Positions 8,649 through 17,534 of a DNA stretch of 64,000 bases are shown in pieces. The DNA comes from Bin25 sp965221765 (GTDB lineage Bacteria; Bacteroidota; Bacteroidia; Flavobacteriales; Flavobacteriaceae). A program made the position numbers and the translations under genes. Each line of letters starts with the position of its first letter. The stretch's first letter is position 1. The DNA lies in NCBI GenBank assembly GCA_965221765.1, contig OZ244911.1, positions 1,364,001 through 1,428,000 of the forward strand. The letters run 5' to 3'. The notes under the pieces are model-generated. The model was not told the origin of the DNA, did no database searches, and saw only the letters and a program-made list of their open reading frames with translations.

Positions 8649-9572
8649 TCATAAAAAAGTTTTGATTAATCCTAATTGAAGAAAAAAGTGTTGGGTATCT
8701 AGTTGTTGATGGAGTTCTTTGGTCATGATGGTGCCAACGGCAAATAATCGCCAAGATTCTAAGGCTACGGAGAATCCATATTCAAAGCTAAAATGGGGAT
8801 GGACTAAATGCCAATCGCCATCATTTTTGAATTGAAATAATTGACCGGTTAATCCGTATTCTGTCAATCGGTATCGAAATTTTCCTTGAATATAAAGTGA
8901 AAGTTCTAAATTGCTTATCTTTCGTGGTACGAATTGATAGTGATTAAGCGGAAGCGTACCATAGTATATCCCTAAATCGATTTGCCCTCCTATTCGACAA
9001 GTCCCCAAATCAATTATCGGTTTTCCATGGATTTTCCAATGATTTCCCAAGGAAATGCTTCTAAACCAAAATCGCGATCCATTGATATGAAAAAAAGCGG
9101 AGATCGGATTTGTCCAACGATGTTTTTCAATTCCTCGAATGACTTGGTGAAAAAAATTATGAATGGGACGTGCTAAAGATAAATCGGCACCAGTAACTCC
9201 AAAGACAATACTCCATCCACTGCCTGATATTTCTTTATTGAAATTGATGGATTTACGCTCAATAAAAAGCCATCCATTGTATGGATAGTCACCTATTTCC
9301 GGTTTATAAAGGGAGGTCGACGGCGTGGATATTTGTTGCCCAAACGTCCAATGAATTAGTTTAAGAGTATGGGGGTTTGAAACGATTCCCTTGCCAAAAT
9401 GCAAAAAATTTCCGCTGCTGTAGTATTGATCTAAATCAAAATAAATATCATTATCAACTTGAAGACCGATGAAACTATAATTGTTGAGTTGTCCAATGGC
9501 TGGATCGATTGTCAAAAGACAACAAAATAGAATAATCGAAAATAAATTTGGAAAATGAATTCTTATTTGCAC
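8649..9572 (-). CDS. LpxR-like lipid A deacylase family outer-membrane protein
   Basis: A 307-residue outer-membrane beta-barrel of the DUF2219/LpxR type. LpxR proteins remove the 3'-acyloxyacyl group of lipid A. It has a signal peptide ending PAIGQ and then the family opening NDIYFDLDQYYSSGNFLHF (family pattern NDxxF.TDRxYTxG). Next come FGQQISTP, DYPYNGWLF (family DRPYAGWLY) and an aromatic final strand ending in Phe. The mid-protein His of the family may be in HNFFHQVI. Divergence from the standard motif is clear, so activity is uncertain. It is transcribed divergently from the GNAT gene with only about 50 bases between. Confidence 0.7.
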   Translation of the reverse strand: MQIRIHFPNLFSIILFCCLLTIDPAIGQLNNYSFIGLQVDNDIYFDLDQYYSSGNFLHFGKGIVSNPHTLKLIHWTFGQQISTPSTSLYKPEIGDYPYNGWLFIERKSINFNKEISGSGWSIVFGVTGADLSLARPIHNFFHQVIRGIEKHRWTNPISAFFHINGSRFWFRSISLGNHWKIHGKPIIDLGTCRIGGQIDLGIYYGTLPLNHYQFVPRKISNLELSLYIQGKFRYRLTEYGLTGQLFQFKNDGDWHLVHPHFSFEYGFSVALESWRLFAVGTIMTKELHQQLDTQHFFLQLGLIKTFL

Positions 9573-9625
9573 GATTTTACCTCATAAGTTATATCAGAAT
9601 TTTAAATGATTATTTTTGAAACACT

Positions 9626-10147
9626 ATGATTGACTTGGCTCATATTGATGATTTACCGATGATCAATCAAATAATGATTGCATGTCGTCAAAAAATGATT
9701 TCTAATCATATTTTTCAATGGAATCGATATTATCCAACTTTATCAGAATTTGAAAGAGATATTAAATCTAATGAACTATTGGCCTATAGAATTGATTCAA
9801 AATTAGTGGGGGTTGTTATGTATTCTACCAATAAAGATAATGTTTATGAAGATATTGATTGGATTATTTCTGATACAAGGCATTATTATGTGCATCGATT
9901 GATGGTGCACCCCGAACATCAAAAAAAAGGATATGCTAAACAGTTAATGCAATACATTGAAAAGAAAGCCATTGAAAATAATATTGCTTCTATTCGATTG
10001 GATGCCTTTAGTCAAAATTTAAGGAATCAACAATTTTATCAAGAATTGGGTTATGTTCGCTTACCCTATGATGTCTATTTTCCTAAACAATCCGATGATC
10101 CGTTTCATTGTTTTGAACGAGTCTTAATCCAACCACAGTATCCATAG
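9626..10147 (+). CDS. GNAT family N-acetyltransferase
   Basis: A 173-residue acetyltransferase of the GNAT fold. The core acetyl-CoA motif is visible as VHRLMVHPEHQKKGYAKQLM (pattern Q/RxxGxG/A, here QKKGYA), followed by the typical IRLDAFSQNLRNQQFYQELGY of motif B. The substrate cannot be predicted. It is followed at once by an enoyl-CoA hydratase-like gene and queD in the same direction and probably forms an operon with them. Confidence 0.88.
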   Translation: MIDLAHIDDLPMINQIMIACRQKMISNHIFQWNRYYPTLSEFERDIKSNELLAYRIDSKLVGVVMYSTNKDNVYEDIDWIISDTRHYYVHRLMVHPEHQKKGYAKQLMQYIEKKAIENNIASIRLDAFSQNLRNQQFYQELGYVRLPYDVYFPKQSDDPFHCFERVLIQPQYP

Positions 10148-10158
10148 ATTCATTGGAA

Positions 10159-10917
10159 ATGTCTGAATTAGTCAATACGCGTATAGAGCATCACATTGGC
10201 TTTTTAGAATTTGGTTCATCAAAAGCAAATGCTCTTACCAAATCGTTATTAAAAAAGGTCTCCGATGCCTTATTATCTTTAGATAAAAATTCTAATGTAC
10301 ATGTGATTTTGATAAATAGTATTGGAAATAAAATATTTACAGCGGGGGCCTCTTTAACAGAGCTTGCACAAATAAAAACCATACAAGAGGCTACGGATTT
10401 TTTTCAATCGTTTGCTGATATAATCGAAAGATTTCGTAATCTGACAAAATTCACAGTTTTGCAAGTTCAAGGAAAAGTATTGGGTGGTGGAGTTGGAATC
10501 GTTGCTGCTGCAGATTATGTAATCGCTAGTAATTCAGCGGATGTAAAACTTTCAGAACTTTCTATTGGAATAGGTCCTTATGTCATTGCTCCCGTTGTCA
10601 AAAGAAAAATTGGCATATCGGCTTTTAATCAATTGTCTATGGAATCTCATCAATTCAAGTCTGCAAGATGGTGCTTGGATCGAGGCCTGTATCATGCATT
10701 GGTTGAAAATTCAGAAGATATAGAAGCAAAATCTATTGAAATGGCAAAAGTCTTGGCCAATTATAGTCCTATGGCCACAAAATCACTAAGAAAATTACAT
10801 TGGAGCGATACCCAAGACTGGAATAAATTACTATCATCAAATGCCAAAATAACAGCCCGATTGGCTCTCCAAGAGCCCACTCAAAAAATATTAAGATTAT
10901 GGAAAAAGTTAGACTGA
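10159..10917 (+). CDS. Enoyl-CoA hydratase/isomerase family protein
   Basis: A crotonase-fold protein of about 252 residues. It has the first oxyanion segment FTAGASLTEL and the second LGGGVGIVAAADYVIAS, where crotonases carry catalytic Glu residues. It then reads SELSIGIGPYVIAPVVKRKIG. The ATG at 10159 is preferred over a TTG six bases earlier. The 3' end overlaps queD by 19 bases, which suggests coupled translation. Both Glu positions of true hydratases are not evident, so an isomerase or degradative crotonase role is equally possible. Substrate unknown. Confidence 0.85.
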   Translation: MSELVNTRIEHHIGFLEFGSSKANALTKSLLKKVSDALLSLDKNSNVHVILINSIGNKIFTAGASLTELAQIKTIQEATDFFQSFADIIERFRNLTKFTVLQVQGKVLGGGVGIVAAADYVIASNSADVKLSELSIGIGPYVIAPVVKRKIGISAFNQLSMESHQFKSARWCLDRGLYHALVENSEDIEAKSIEMAKVLANYSPMATKSLRKLHWSDTQDWNKLLSSNAKITARLALQEPTQKILRLWKKLD

Positions 10918-11351
10918 CAAAAGATTTTTATTTCGAGGCAGGCCATGCTCTTTATGGTCATGATGAAAAATGTCAATATTTACATGGGCACAGTTATAAA
11001 TTATCGGTAACAATCATTGGATCCCCCATTCAAAATAAGTCTAGTGCAAAACTCGGGATGGTTTTAGATTTTGGAGATTTAAAACGAATAATCCATCAAC
11101 AAATCATCGATTTATTTGATCATACTGTGATATTGAATGTAGATTCTCCTCATAAAAAACTAGCTCAATATCTAGAAAAAGGCGGGCATAAAATTCAGAA
11201 GGTACCTTATAATCCAACCTGTGAACTTTTATTGATTGATTTTTCTAGTAGAATTCAAAAGGCATTACCAGAGCATATTCATTTACATAGCATGACTCTC
11301 TGTGAAACCAAAGATTCGAGAGTTCACTGGCATCAAAGTGATAATATGTAA
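10899..11351 (+). CDS. queD: 6-carboxy-5,6,7,8-tetrahydropterin synthase (QueD/PTPS)
   Basis: A 150-residue member of the 6-pyruvoyl-tetrahydropterin synthase family, acting in queuosine and 7-deazaguanine synthesis from dihydroneopterin triphosphate. Zinc ligands are recognisable as FEAGHAL, CQYLHGHSY (with the catalytic Cys) and the family segment GMVLDFGDLKRI. DHTVILN holds the second catalytic His. LCETKDSRVHW carries the substrate-binding Glu. The start lies inside the upstream gene (19-base overlap). Length is slightly above the usual 120-145 because of an inserted loop around residues 85-100. Confidence 0.9.
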   Translation: MEKVRLTKDFYFEAGHALYGHDEKCQYLHGHSYKLSVTIIGSPIQNKSSAKLGMVLDFGDLKRIIHQQIIDLFDHTVILNVDSPHKKLAQYLEKGGHKIQKVPYNPTCELLLIDFSSRIQKALPEHIHLHSMTLCETKDSRVHWHQSDNM

Positions 11352-11512
11352 TATTGGGGTAAAATCTTTTGCACATATAGTTTCGATAAACTACCTATTA
11401 GAGGGTTTCATACATAATCAATAGAACAAAAGGATATGAAAAAAGATTAAAGATATTGGTCTATTTCGTATTTGTGTAAATTCACCCTTTTACTCTTAAC
11501 TCAAATAAATCA

Positions 11513-12154
11513 ATGAAACTTCTAAAAATTCTATCAAGCCCGTTCCATTATGCTTCGTAATGGGATGTCAAAAGCAGGAACCAAAATCAATATCTTTGAT
11601 TCCAATCTAGGATAATGGTCAAGAAATTCAATTAGAATCTGAACCGACTTTTGACTACGAATCAAAATATACCGAAGTACAATTTGGATTCGTTGGAAAA
11701 TACTATTATTTCAAACAATCCAACGGCTAAGAATCAAACCACTTATTCTGATAGAAAACGGGCTAAAAATAAGTTTTGCAATCGAGGTAAAAATCCTTTG
11801 TGTTTATCTCAAAATAGAGTCACGATTAAAGCTAGAAAATGCAATCGAAATATCATAGGTAAGAAATTTGAGTTTCGAGGCGTGGAATATGAAATTGTCA
11901 GTAATGAAACATTGAGAGCTAAAATTCAAAATAATGAAGATGTTACCAAAGTGGTCACCACTTTGGTAACCGATATGAATCGGTTATTTTATGGTAATAG
12001 ATTTTTTAACCAAGATATTAGCGGTTGGGATACCAAAAAGGTGACTACTATGGAATATATGTTTCTGAATGCCAATTTTTTCAATCAAGACCTTAGTAAA
12101 TGGAATGTCAGTAATGTAACAAGGTGTACCAGAGCTTTTTTACCACGTATTTGA
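11513..12154 (+). pseudogene. Small BspA-like lipoprotein, N-terminus decayed
   Basis: The remnant begins MKLLKILSSPF (11513), and a shifted frame soon gives GCQKQEP, which looks like a lost lipobox Cys and the first mature residues. The frame is then open from about 11651. It has the BspA lead FEFRGVEYEIVSNETL and VTTLVTDMNRLF, followed by only two 25-residue units (FNQDISGWDTKKVTTM, FNQDLSKWNVSNVT). At least one frameshift and a stop break the export part. It is far more A+T-rich than the paralogue at 768-3327, so it is either an older resident or a separate acquisition. Confidence 0.6.
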
Positions 12155-12159
12155 TATCC

Positions 12160-12369
12160 ATGGAGATACCAGCAAATGGCCAAAATTTACAAAGTGCACC
12201 CCTTAATGAACTCAAACACAACTATCAAAAAATAGTCGATTATAGGAATACATTGTTAAGCCCTATGGTCAAGGTTAGAGGATATAGTGGTATTCAGTCA
12301 GAATTGCCAAATAGTAAAGATTCTGAGGATTCTAATTTCAAGGTCAGTAGTTTGAGTTTCTTTGCTTAA
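12160..12369 (+). CDS. Short ORF, doubtful
   Basis: A 69-residue ORF (ATG 12160) directly after the BspA remnant. No motif, signal or membrane segment is seen. It may be chance in A+T-rich DNA. Confidence 0.2.
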   Translation: MEIPANGQNLQSAPLNELKHNYQKIVDYRNTLLSPMVKVRGYSGIQSELPNSKDSEDSNFKVSSLSFFA

Positions 12370-12446
12370 AGGCGTTAGAAATTGATTTGTAAAATCTCAA
12401 TATTTCAGAGAACTTAATAGAGTAGTAGGTTTAATCCATTGATACA

Positions 12447-13037
12447 ATGGCTTCAAATAAAGATAGGGATTGCTTTTATCGATGTCAAAAATGTATCTAT
12501 GCAATCAGTGACCAAAATACCAATGACTATGAAATTAAAGGTAGTCGAATATATTTCTCAACAATAGAGATTCCTTATATCATAATTAATTGGGATACTA
12601 TGAATAAACTCAATGACTTAGAATATGAATGGCACGAAATACTTGGATGGAAATCGTTAAAATCAGTATCAAAAACAAAATCAGAAAGGGAATCCTATAA
12701 ACGCTTGATCAATATAAGAAATAAAAAAGATATAAGACCTATGAATATTGCACAAGAAAAAATAAACAATGCAGATAAATGGAATGAATTATATGAAAAT
12801 CTAGTTAAAGATAAAGACCAAGAATTTAGACAGTCCTTATATCAGTTAATAGTCAATAGTAGGTTAAATCCAAAGAATCCTAAAAACTTAAAATATATCT
12901 ATCAGATGTATAGAGAGAGAATGACCAAAGAACAGTACAAACAAGAGAAATATTTATTGAGTATTGGAGCAAAAAATTATACTGAGGATTATAGAGAGAA
13001 ACTATACAAGCAATTGATAAAAATAGTTTCTGAATGA
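12447..13037 (+). CDS. Hypothetical cytoplasmic protein
   Basis: A 196-residue Lys-, Glu- and Tyr-rich protein with four Cys-containing positions near the start (CFYRCQKCIYA), possibly a degenerate metal site. A helical, charged C-terminal half follows. No signal or membrane segment and no family I can name. It overlaps the next short ORF by four bases (ATGA). Together with the following ORFs it looks like plasmid- or phage-like accessory DNA. Confidence 0.45.
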   Translation: MASNKDRDCFYRCQKCIYAISDQNTNDYEIKGSRIYFSTIEIPYIIINWDTMNKLNDLEYEWHEILGWKSLKSVSKTKSERESYKRLINIRNKKDIRPMNIAQEKINNADKWNELYENLVKDKDQEFRQSLYQLIVNSRLNPKNPKNLKYIYQMYRERMTKEQYKQEKYLLSIGAKNYTEDYREKLYKQLIKIVSE

Positions 13038-13171
13038 ACTCAAAAGACTGTCCAAAAATCAAAATTGGTTGGAATGCCAAAGACCACATACCAACCTATG
13101 AGACACCAACTGAATACTATAAAATTTACAATTTACCCAAGCAATTAGTCTTTAAGTATCCAATCCCATAA
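13034..13171 (+). CDS. Small hypothetical ORF (45 aa)
   Basis: A 45-residue ORF starting MNSKDCPKIKIGWNAKDHIP, overlapping the stop of the upstream gene as ATGA. This coupling is the only support. Function unknown. Confidence 0.3.
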   Translation: MNSKDCPKIKIGWNAKDHIPTYETPTEYYKIYNLPKQLVFKYPIP

Positions 13172-13192
13172 ATAGTAACTGAATGTTTGAAA

Positions 13193-13336
13193 ATGATATT
13201 TACCACGCCCGAACTATGCCAAACCTTTAATAATATGGATAAGGTCAATGACTTGATAAATCCGATTGTCAGAAAATATATTAAGGAGCACCCCGAGGGT
13301 GTTTCATTTAATAAGATGGATATTCATTTGAATTGA
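13193..13336 (+). CDS. Small hypothetical ORF (47 aa)
   Basis: A 47-residue ORF starting MIFTTPELCQTFNNMDKVND, rich in polar residues, 21 bases after the previous small ORF. It has coding-like composition but no recognisable family. Confidence 0.25.
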   Translation: MIFTTPELCQTFNNMDKVNDLINPIVRKYIKEHPEGVSFNKMDIHLN

Positions 13337-13730
13337 TTGATTTTATTCAATATAGGCAATGGTTCTTATAGTAGTGGTGCTTGTGCTTTGATTTAAATTC
13401 TTTTGAAATAAGAGCAGAAGAATACGATAAATCTTTGCTATTTCAAAGTGTTTTATTGGTGGTGGCCATATTCCTTAATAGAGCGCAGTTCTTTGACTCT
13501 ATGCAATGAAAATCCCAATTCAGAGGAATTGGGATAGATGTTAATTAATAAAATAATTGGTATGAACAACCAAACTTCAATACAAAGCTAACCAACCCCA
13601 AAGAATCAGATTTCGCCTGTTCAATCCACTCAAAACCACTTTCAAGGCGTTACTGAGTAAGTTAAGGCATAATTGTAATCGAATCCAAGTCACCCGTCTT
13701 TTTAAGATAGGGTTTATTATCCCTAAGCAT
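13337..13730. other. No intact gene; possible peptide remnant
   Basis: About 390 bases without a supported gene. Around 13562 a short frame (MNNQTSIQ-stop) continues past a stop for some 24 codons, possibly a decayed small gene. It ends at a strong terminator. Confidence 0.35.
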
Positions 13731-13758
13731 AACCCCGTCACAAAGACGGGGTTTTTAT
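13731..13758 (+). terminator. Rho-independent terminator
   Basis: A perfect 9-bp stem AACCCCGTC/GACGGGGTT with a 5-base loop (13740-13744) followed by T residues. It should end plus-strand transcription of the small-ORF cluster or of an unrecognised RNA in 13560-13730. Confidence 0.85.
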
Positions 13759-13803
13759 TTGCACTACTTTTGGCAAATATCCAAAGTCAATAAACCAATT
13801 TTA

Positions 13804-13828
13804 TTGTAAATAAATTATAATACCTTTG
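13804..13828 (+). promoter_or_regulatory. Candidate TTG/TAnnTTTG promoter
   Basis: TTG (13804-13806) and TACCTTTG (13821-13828) with 14 bases between, 18 bases before an ATG at 13847. The downstream frame is short and broken. Confidence 0.4.
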
Positions 13829-13846
13829 CAATTGATTTGTAAATCA

Positions 13847-14108
13847 ATGTCTTATATTCCAAAAAGACATTTAAGAAAGGCCTATCAAAAGGCAGTTAAT
13901 TTGCTTAAAAAGACCAATAGATGAAAACCTAGACATAAGTTCGTTTGAAATCTAGGCGTTAAGCCTTTAATTTAGAAATTGAACACCGGCTTGAGAATGC
14001 TAAAATTGAGGCAAGGCTAGAGGATATAATAGAATTGGATTAGTATATTGAAAATCTAAAAAGAACTAGAAATTATTTCAATGATTTAAGGATTAAAAGA
14101 GAAATAAA
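13847..14108 (+). pseudogene. Decayed small helical gene
   Basis: A 25-codon start (MSYIPKRHLRKAYQKAVNLLKK) followed by stops. Other frames continue charged helical wording such as LENAKIEARLEDIIELD and ENLKRTRNYFNDLRIKREIKINQ. It looks like a small coiled-coil gene with stops, just before the intact coiled-coil ORF at 14126. Confidence 0.3.
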
Positions 14109-14125
14109 AATCAATCAATAAAACA

Positions 14126-14341
14126 ATGAATACAAACCAAAATGCAACGAAACAAGATATTGAGGATTTGAAAACCTTAATACTTGAAGGCTTTGATAAG
14201 GCTAGAAAAGAACAATCCGATTTATTCAATCACTTAAATACTAAATTCGATAAACGATATAATGCCTTAGAAAATGAAATTATTAATATCCAAATCGATA
14301 TAAAAGAAATCAAGGAAGGACTACTAGAAACTTCTAAATAA
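14126..14341 (+). CDS. Small coiled-coil protein
   Basis: A 71-residue, highly charged protein predicted as one long helix (IEDLKTLILEGFDKARKEQ, LNTKFDKRYNALENEI, IDIKEIKEGLL). The pattern is common in small phage- or plasmid-linked coiled-coil proteins and in some antitoxin-like proteins. No toxin-like partner is next to it. Function unknown. Confidence 0.5.
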   Translation: MNTNQNATKQDIEDLKTLILEGFDKARKEQSDLFNHLNTKFDKRYNALENEIINIQIDIKEIKEGLLETSK

Positions 14342-14399
14342 TCCAATGAATGCCGTTCTATGCAGTTTCATACTAATGATGGAGCCCTTTGAATAATGC

Positions 14400-15764
14400 A
14401 AAATCAAAAAAATAGGGTGCGATGAGAAAACCATGTTTCTTTTTCACCCAACAGATCCACTCATTGGACCTTGCTTTCTTCCAAAAAATCACGATATTTC
14501 TCTGATTTTGACCTATTTGGCTCGTTTTTTCCCTCATTTTTGAGCCGAATAGGACGTTGAGAGCTTTTTTCCTTCATTCTCCTTTTTAAGTTGGCATGAA
14601 AGCCATCATACTTGGCGATCTCTTCAAATGATAAGTGATCGATTCTAAAATAGGTTGATGGTGGACTTTCTCTAATCCTTTGAGTCGGGTCACTTGACCA
14701 TGAAACCAGCGAGCCAAGCCACCAACGATCTATTCGACCATCCAACATTCTTTACTGATGGCCTTTTTTGGTTCTTTCTGTGGTTTGGTTAAAGGCTTGT
14801 TGAGATCGCCCTTTTCCATCAACCACCAAGGATGACTCCCATGGCCTCTAAAAGTTGGTCATTTTCTTTTGATTGGTAACCTTTATCGGCCAAGAATCGT
14901 TTTCGTTCTTCCACCGAAAGGCCTTCCATCAAATGCTGGAGACCTTGACGATTATGCTCATTGGTCCCCACGGTATGCACCCCTAGCATCAATCCTTTTT
15001 GGTCGTGGGGATCTGCCGTTTGTAACCATCATAGGTTTTTTTCTCTTCTTGAACCAACGAGCTTCATGATCGGCATGGGGACGGTCTTCTTCTTTTTACT
15101 CATGATAATGGTCTTCGGCTTGAAGTTCTGGCTCTTCACGCTCATCTTCTTTTCGGTCTTGAGTCATCTTTTGGGGGACAAGGGACTGCTGGTGATGCTG
15201 GCATCCACCACGGCCGTGCCTTAAATCATCACTTCTTTGGCGGTCCGTTGTCGATGGACTTCATCCATGATGCTTTGATCAATCGTTTTGGCCGTCAATT
15301 CCGAACGAAAACGAGACAAAGTGCTGTGATCGGGAACGGCATCTTACCCATCTAAATCACAAAAAGCCGTGAAACGAATGTGGTCTTTCATGAATGCTTT
15401 GGACCGAACATCCGATACATTAAACCAGACAGAAATGAGTTGCCTATTCAATAACATCATGGGATGATCGGCTTTTTGGCCTCGTTGTTTTTTACCGGCT
15501 TGATAGTTTTCGACCAGTAAAGCCTCGATTGGTAGCCAATCGATGAGGTCATTGACTTGATTGAAAAACGGTTGGGTCGTTGTGCGGCGACGCCCTTGAT
15601 GGGGATTAAAAAAACGCATTGGTTTGGATTGATAGGATTTGAAATATTGCCTATCGAATACCATATACCAAAAAAAATAATAAAAACAAATGGTCGAGTA
15701 AAATAGAGAGGGATGCTAGTCCAAATCCTTTATTTTAGCGGAAAGCCGGAATTTTAGTGAAAAG
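14400..15764 (-). mobile_element. IS5-family element, degenerate second copy
   Basis: A nearly full-length but broken IS5-type element on the minus strand. The N-terminal piece is at 15344-15664 (FFNPHQG, FNQVNDLIDW, KKQRGQKADHPMMLL). Going leftwards come RSELTAKT and HRQRTAKEVMI, then VVDASITSSP (first catalytic Asp, about 15185-15215). A C-terminal piece lies at 14461-14748 (GRIDRWWLGSLVSWSSD and FEEIAKYDGFHANLKRRM), the end typical of the family. Several stops and frameshifts are present. The right end near 15711-15764 matches the end of the copy at 590-648. Confidence 0.75.
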
Positions 15765-15835
15765 GTCTCATAGTTTATACGGCAAACCATAGACAAAAAA
15801 CAAGGGATAAAATAAATTATCAAATAAAAAGACAA

Positions 15836-15895
15836 GGATTTTGAACTAAACCCTTTATCTTAGCAGAAAGCCGAAATTTTAGTGTTAGGGTTTTA
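15836..15895. mobile_element. Solo end of the IS5-type element
   Basis: The stretch AACTAAACCCTTTAT..TTAGCAGAAAGCCGAAATTT matches the outer ends of the two IS5 copies (590-648 and 15711-15764) but has no transposase beside it. It is probably the scar of a third, deleted insertion. The remainder of 15765-16060 shows no gene. Confidence 0.5.
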
Positions 15896-16067
15896 TAATT
15901 CTAGATAGAAAGGATTGATGAAGTAGATGATAAAGCAAAACGGTCCAGAATTTCGAAGCCGTTTCGGAGTTGTATTGATGTTGTAAAAACAAGCGTTTAT
16001 TCTTATGAATCTAACTACATAAATATACAGAATTAGAAAAAAACAATCTAGGTTCAAATTAAAAATC

Positions 16068-16093
16068 AAAAACCCGTATTCCTACGGGTTTTT
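16068..16093 (+). terminator. Rho-independent terminator, probably bidirectional
   Basis: Inverted repeat AAAAACCCGTA/TACGGGTTTTT (11 bp) with loop TTCC. A-rich and T-rich flanks suit both strands. It insulates porV from the IS remnants. Confidence 0.85.
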
Positions 16094-16282
16094 GGCAAAA
16101 TTTACACACATGAAAACAAACCAAAAATATGTTTTATCACTAAAGAGAAGTGAGATATCTATTATTGGTTTTATATTATTTCATGCTAATATCGGCAATC
16201 TTTTGACCACATTGCTTAGATCCCGAATTATTAACATGATATCTTATCATAAATTCTAATTCAAATGATTAAATCATTTCAA

Positions 16283-17392
16283 ATGAAAGTTAGTAGAAGG
16301 CTATCATTGATTCTCATTTTGATATTAGGAGGCAGTCTCTACGGTCAGAATGATTCTAGGATTGACATAGCGATACCATTTTTAACCATTACACCAGATG
16401 CCATCGCAGGCGGACTTGGAGAACAAGGAATTGCGACTCCAGCTGATATGTTTTCACAGCAATGGAACCCAGCCAAGTATACCTACAGTGAATTTTCGTA
16501 TGGGGTGGGCAGTAGTTATACTCCCTATTTGAGTCAGCTAGTCAATGATATTTTTTTAGGCAATATCAATGTTTTTGGCCGAATCAATGACCGAAGTATT
16601 TGGGCCGCTTCTCTAAGGTATTTTAGTTTGGGGGAATTTGAAAAAACAGACTTAATTCAGAATAGCATATTAGCATTAGGAATTGAACATCCCAATGAAC
16701 TATCCATTGATTTCTCATATGTTCTTGAAATGGGTCAAGATTTTTCGTTATCGGTTACGGGGCGTTTTATAAGTTCAGATTTAAAAACCAATAATGATGC
16801 AAATCCCAATGCTGCCATTAGTTATGGAGCTGATGTTGCTGGGTTTCATCAAGGTGATTGGATGCCATGGGGTCAAAACAATGTTCAGTGGAAATATGGG
16901 TTTCGCATCTCTAATTTAGGACCTAAAATCAAATACGATGGGCCTAATAGTAGCCGTTATTTTATTCCAACGAATCTTGGCATCGGGGCTGGCATGGATT
17001 TGCGACTAGAAACGGATAATACGCTAGGCTTTTATTTAGAAGCCAATAAATTATTAGTTCCGACAACCAATCAATGCCTTAATAAAAATCAAACTTGTCA
17101 AAACATTGGAGTTTTGGAAGGGATTGTTACTTCATTTTCAAAGCCTGAAAATCAATTTAAGCTAATCAGTTATTCCATAGGGACTTCTTTTACATTTAAG
17201 AATCAGTTCACATTGAGATCGGGTTATTTTGGTGAAAGCCAAATCAAAGGGCCTAGAAGATACTTTACTATTGGGACTGGAATTCAAAGAAAAAATCTAA
17301 GTATTGATTTATCGTATTTATTGGTTGCTTCATCAGTGCCAACCCCTCTTGATAATACTTTGAGAATATCGGCCTCATGGCTTTGGAATTAA
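16283..17392 (+). CDS. porV: PorV, type IX secretion outer-membrane shuttle protein
   Basis: An outer-membrane beta-barrel of the FadL-like PorV/LptO family that moves type IX cargo from the translocon to the attachment complex. It has a signal peptide KVSRRLSLILILILGGSLYGQ and the family opening FLTITPDAIAGGLGEQGIAT, then MFSQQWNPAKYTY. These are close to the canonical PorV start, in which ATP...NPAK follows the ITPDARAGGMGDAG element. The ATG at 16283 gives the better signal; an ATG at 16265 is in frame. The protein ends in an aromatic strand (ISASWLWN). The gene stands alone behind a terminator. Its presence implies that this organism exports C-terminal-domain proteins, although the BspA proteins here show no obvious such domain. 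Confidence 0.9.
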   Translation: MKVSRRLSLILILILGGSLYGQNDSRIDIAIPFLTITPDAIAGGLGEQGIATPADMFSQQWNPAKYTYSEFSYGVGSSYTPYLSQLVNDIFLGNINVFGRINDRSIWAASLRYFSLGEFEKTDLIQNSILALGIEHPNELSIDFSYVLEMGQDFSLSVTGRFISSDLKTNNDANPNAAISYGADVAGFHQGDWMPWGQNNVQWKYGFRISNLGPKIKYDGPNSSRYFIPTNLGIGAGMDLRLETDNTLGFYLEANKLLVPTTNQCLNKNQTCQNIGVLEGIVTSFSKPENQFKLISYSIGTSFTFKNQFTLRSGYFGESQIKGPRRYFTIGTGIQRKNLSIDLSYLLVASSVPTPLDNTLRISASWLWN

Positions 17393-17491
17393 TCAAAAAA
17401 GATTGGTTGCGAACTTACTTTTCAACACTTGAATCAACATAGGGGGTCTATGGTAGTGACTTTTTGTACAGAAAAAGGGATTAAAATTCTG

Positions 17492-17499
17492 TATTTTTG
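17492..17499 (+). promoter_or_regulatory. TAnnTTTG -7 box before pdhA
   Basis: TATTTTTG at 17492-17499, 36 bases before the pdhA ATG. A TTG at 17464 is 25 bases upstream, longer than ideal, so only the -7 box is supported. Confidence 0.4.
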
Positions 17500-17534
17500 G
17501 CAAAGTCATTTATGAAGTTTACTTTTTCTTGTTG

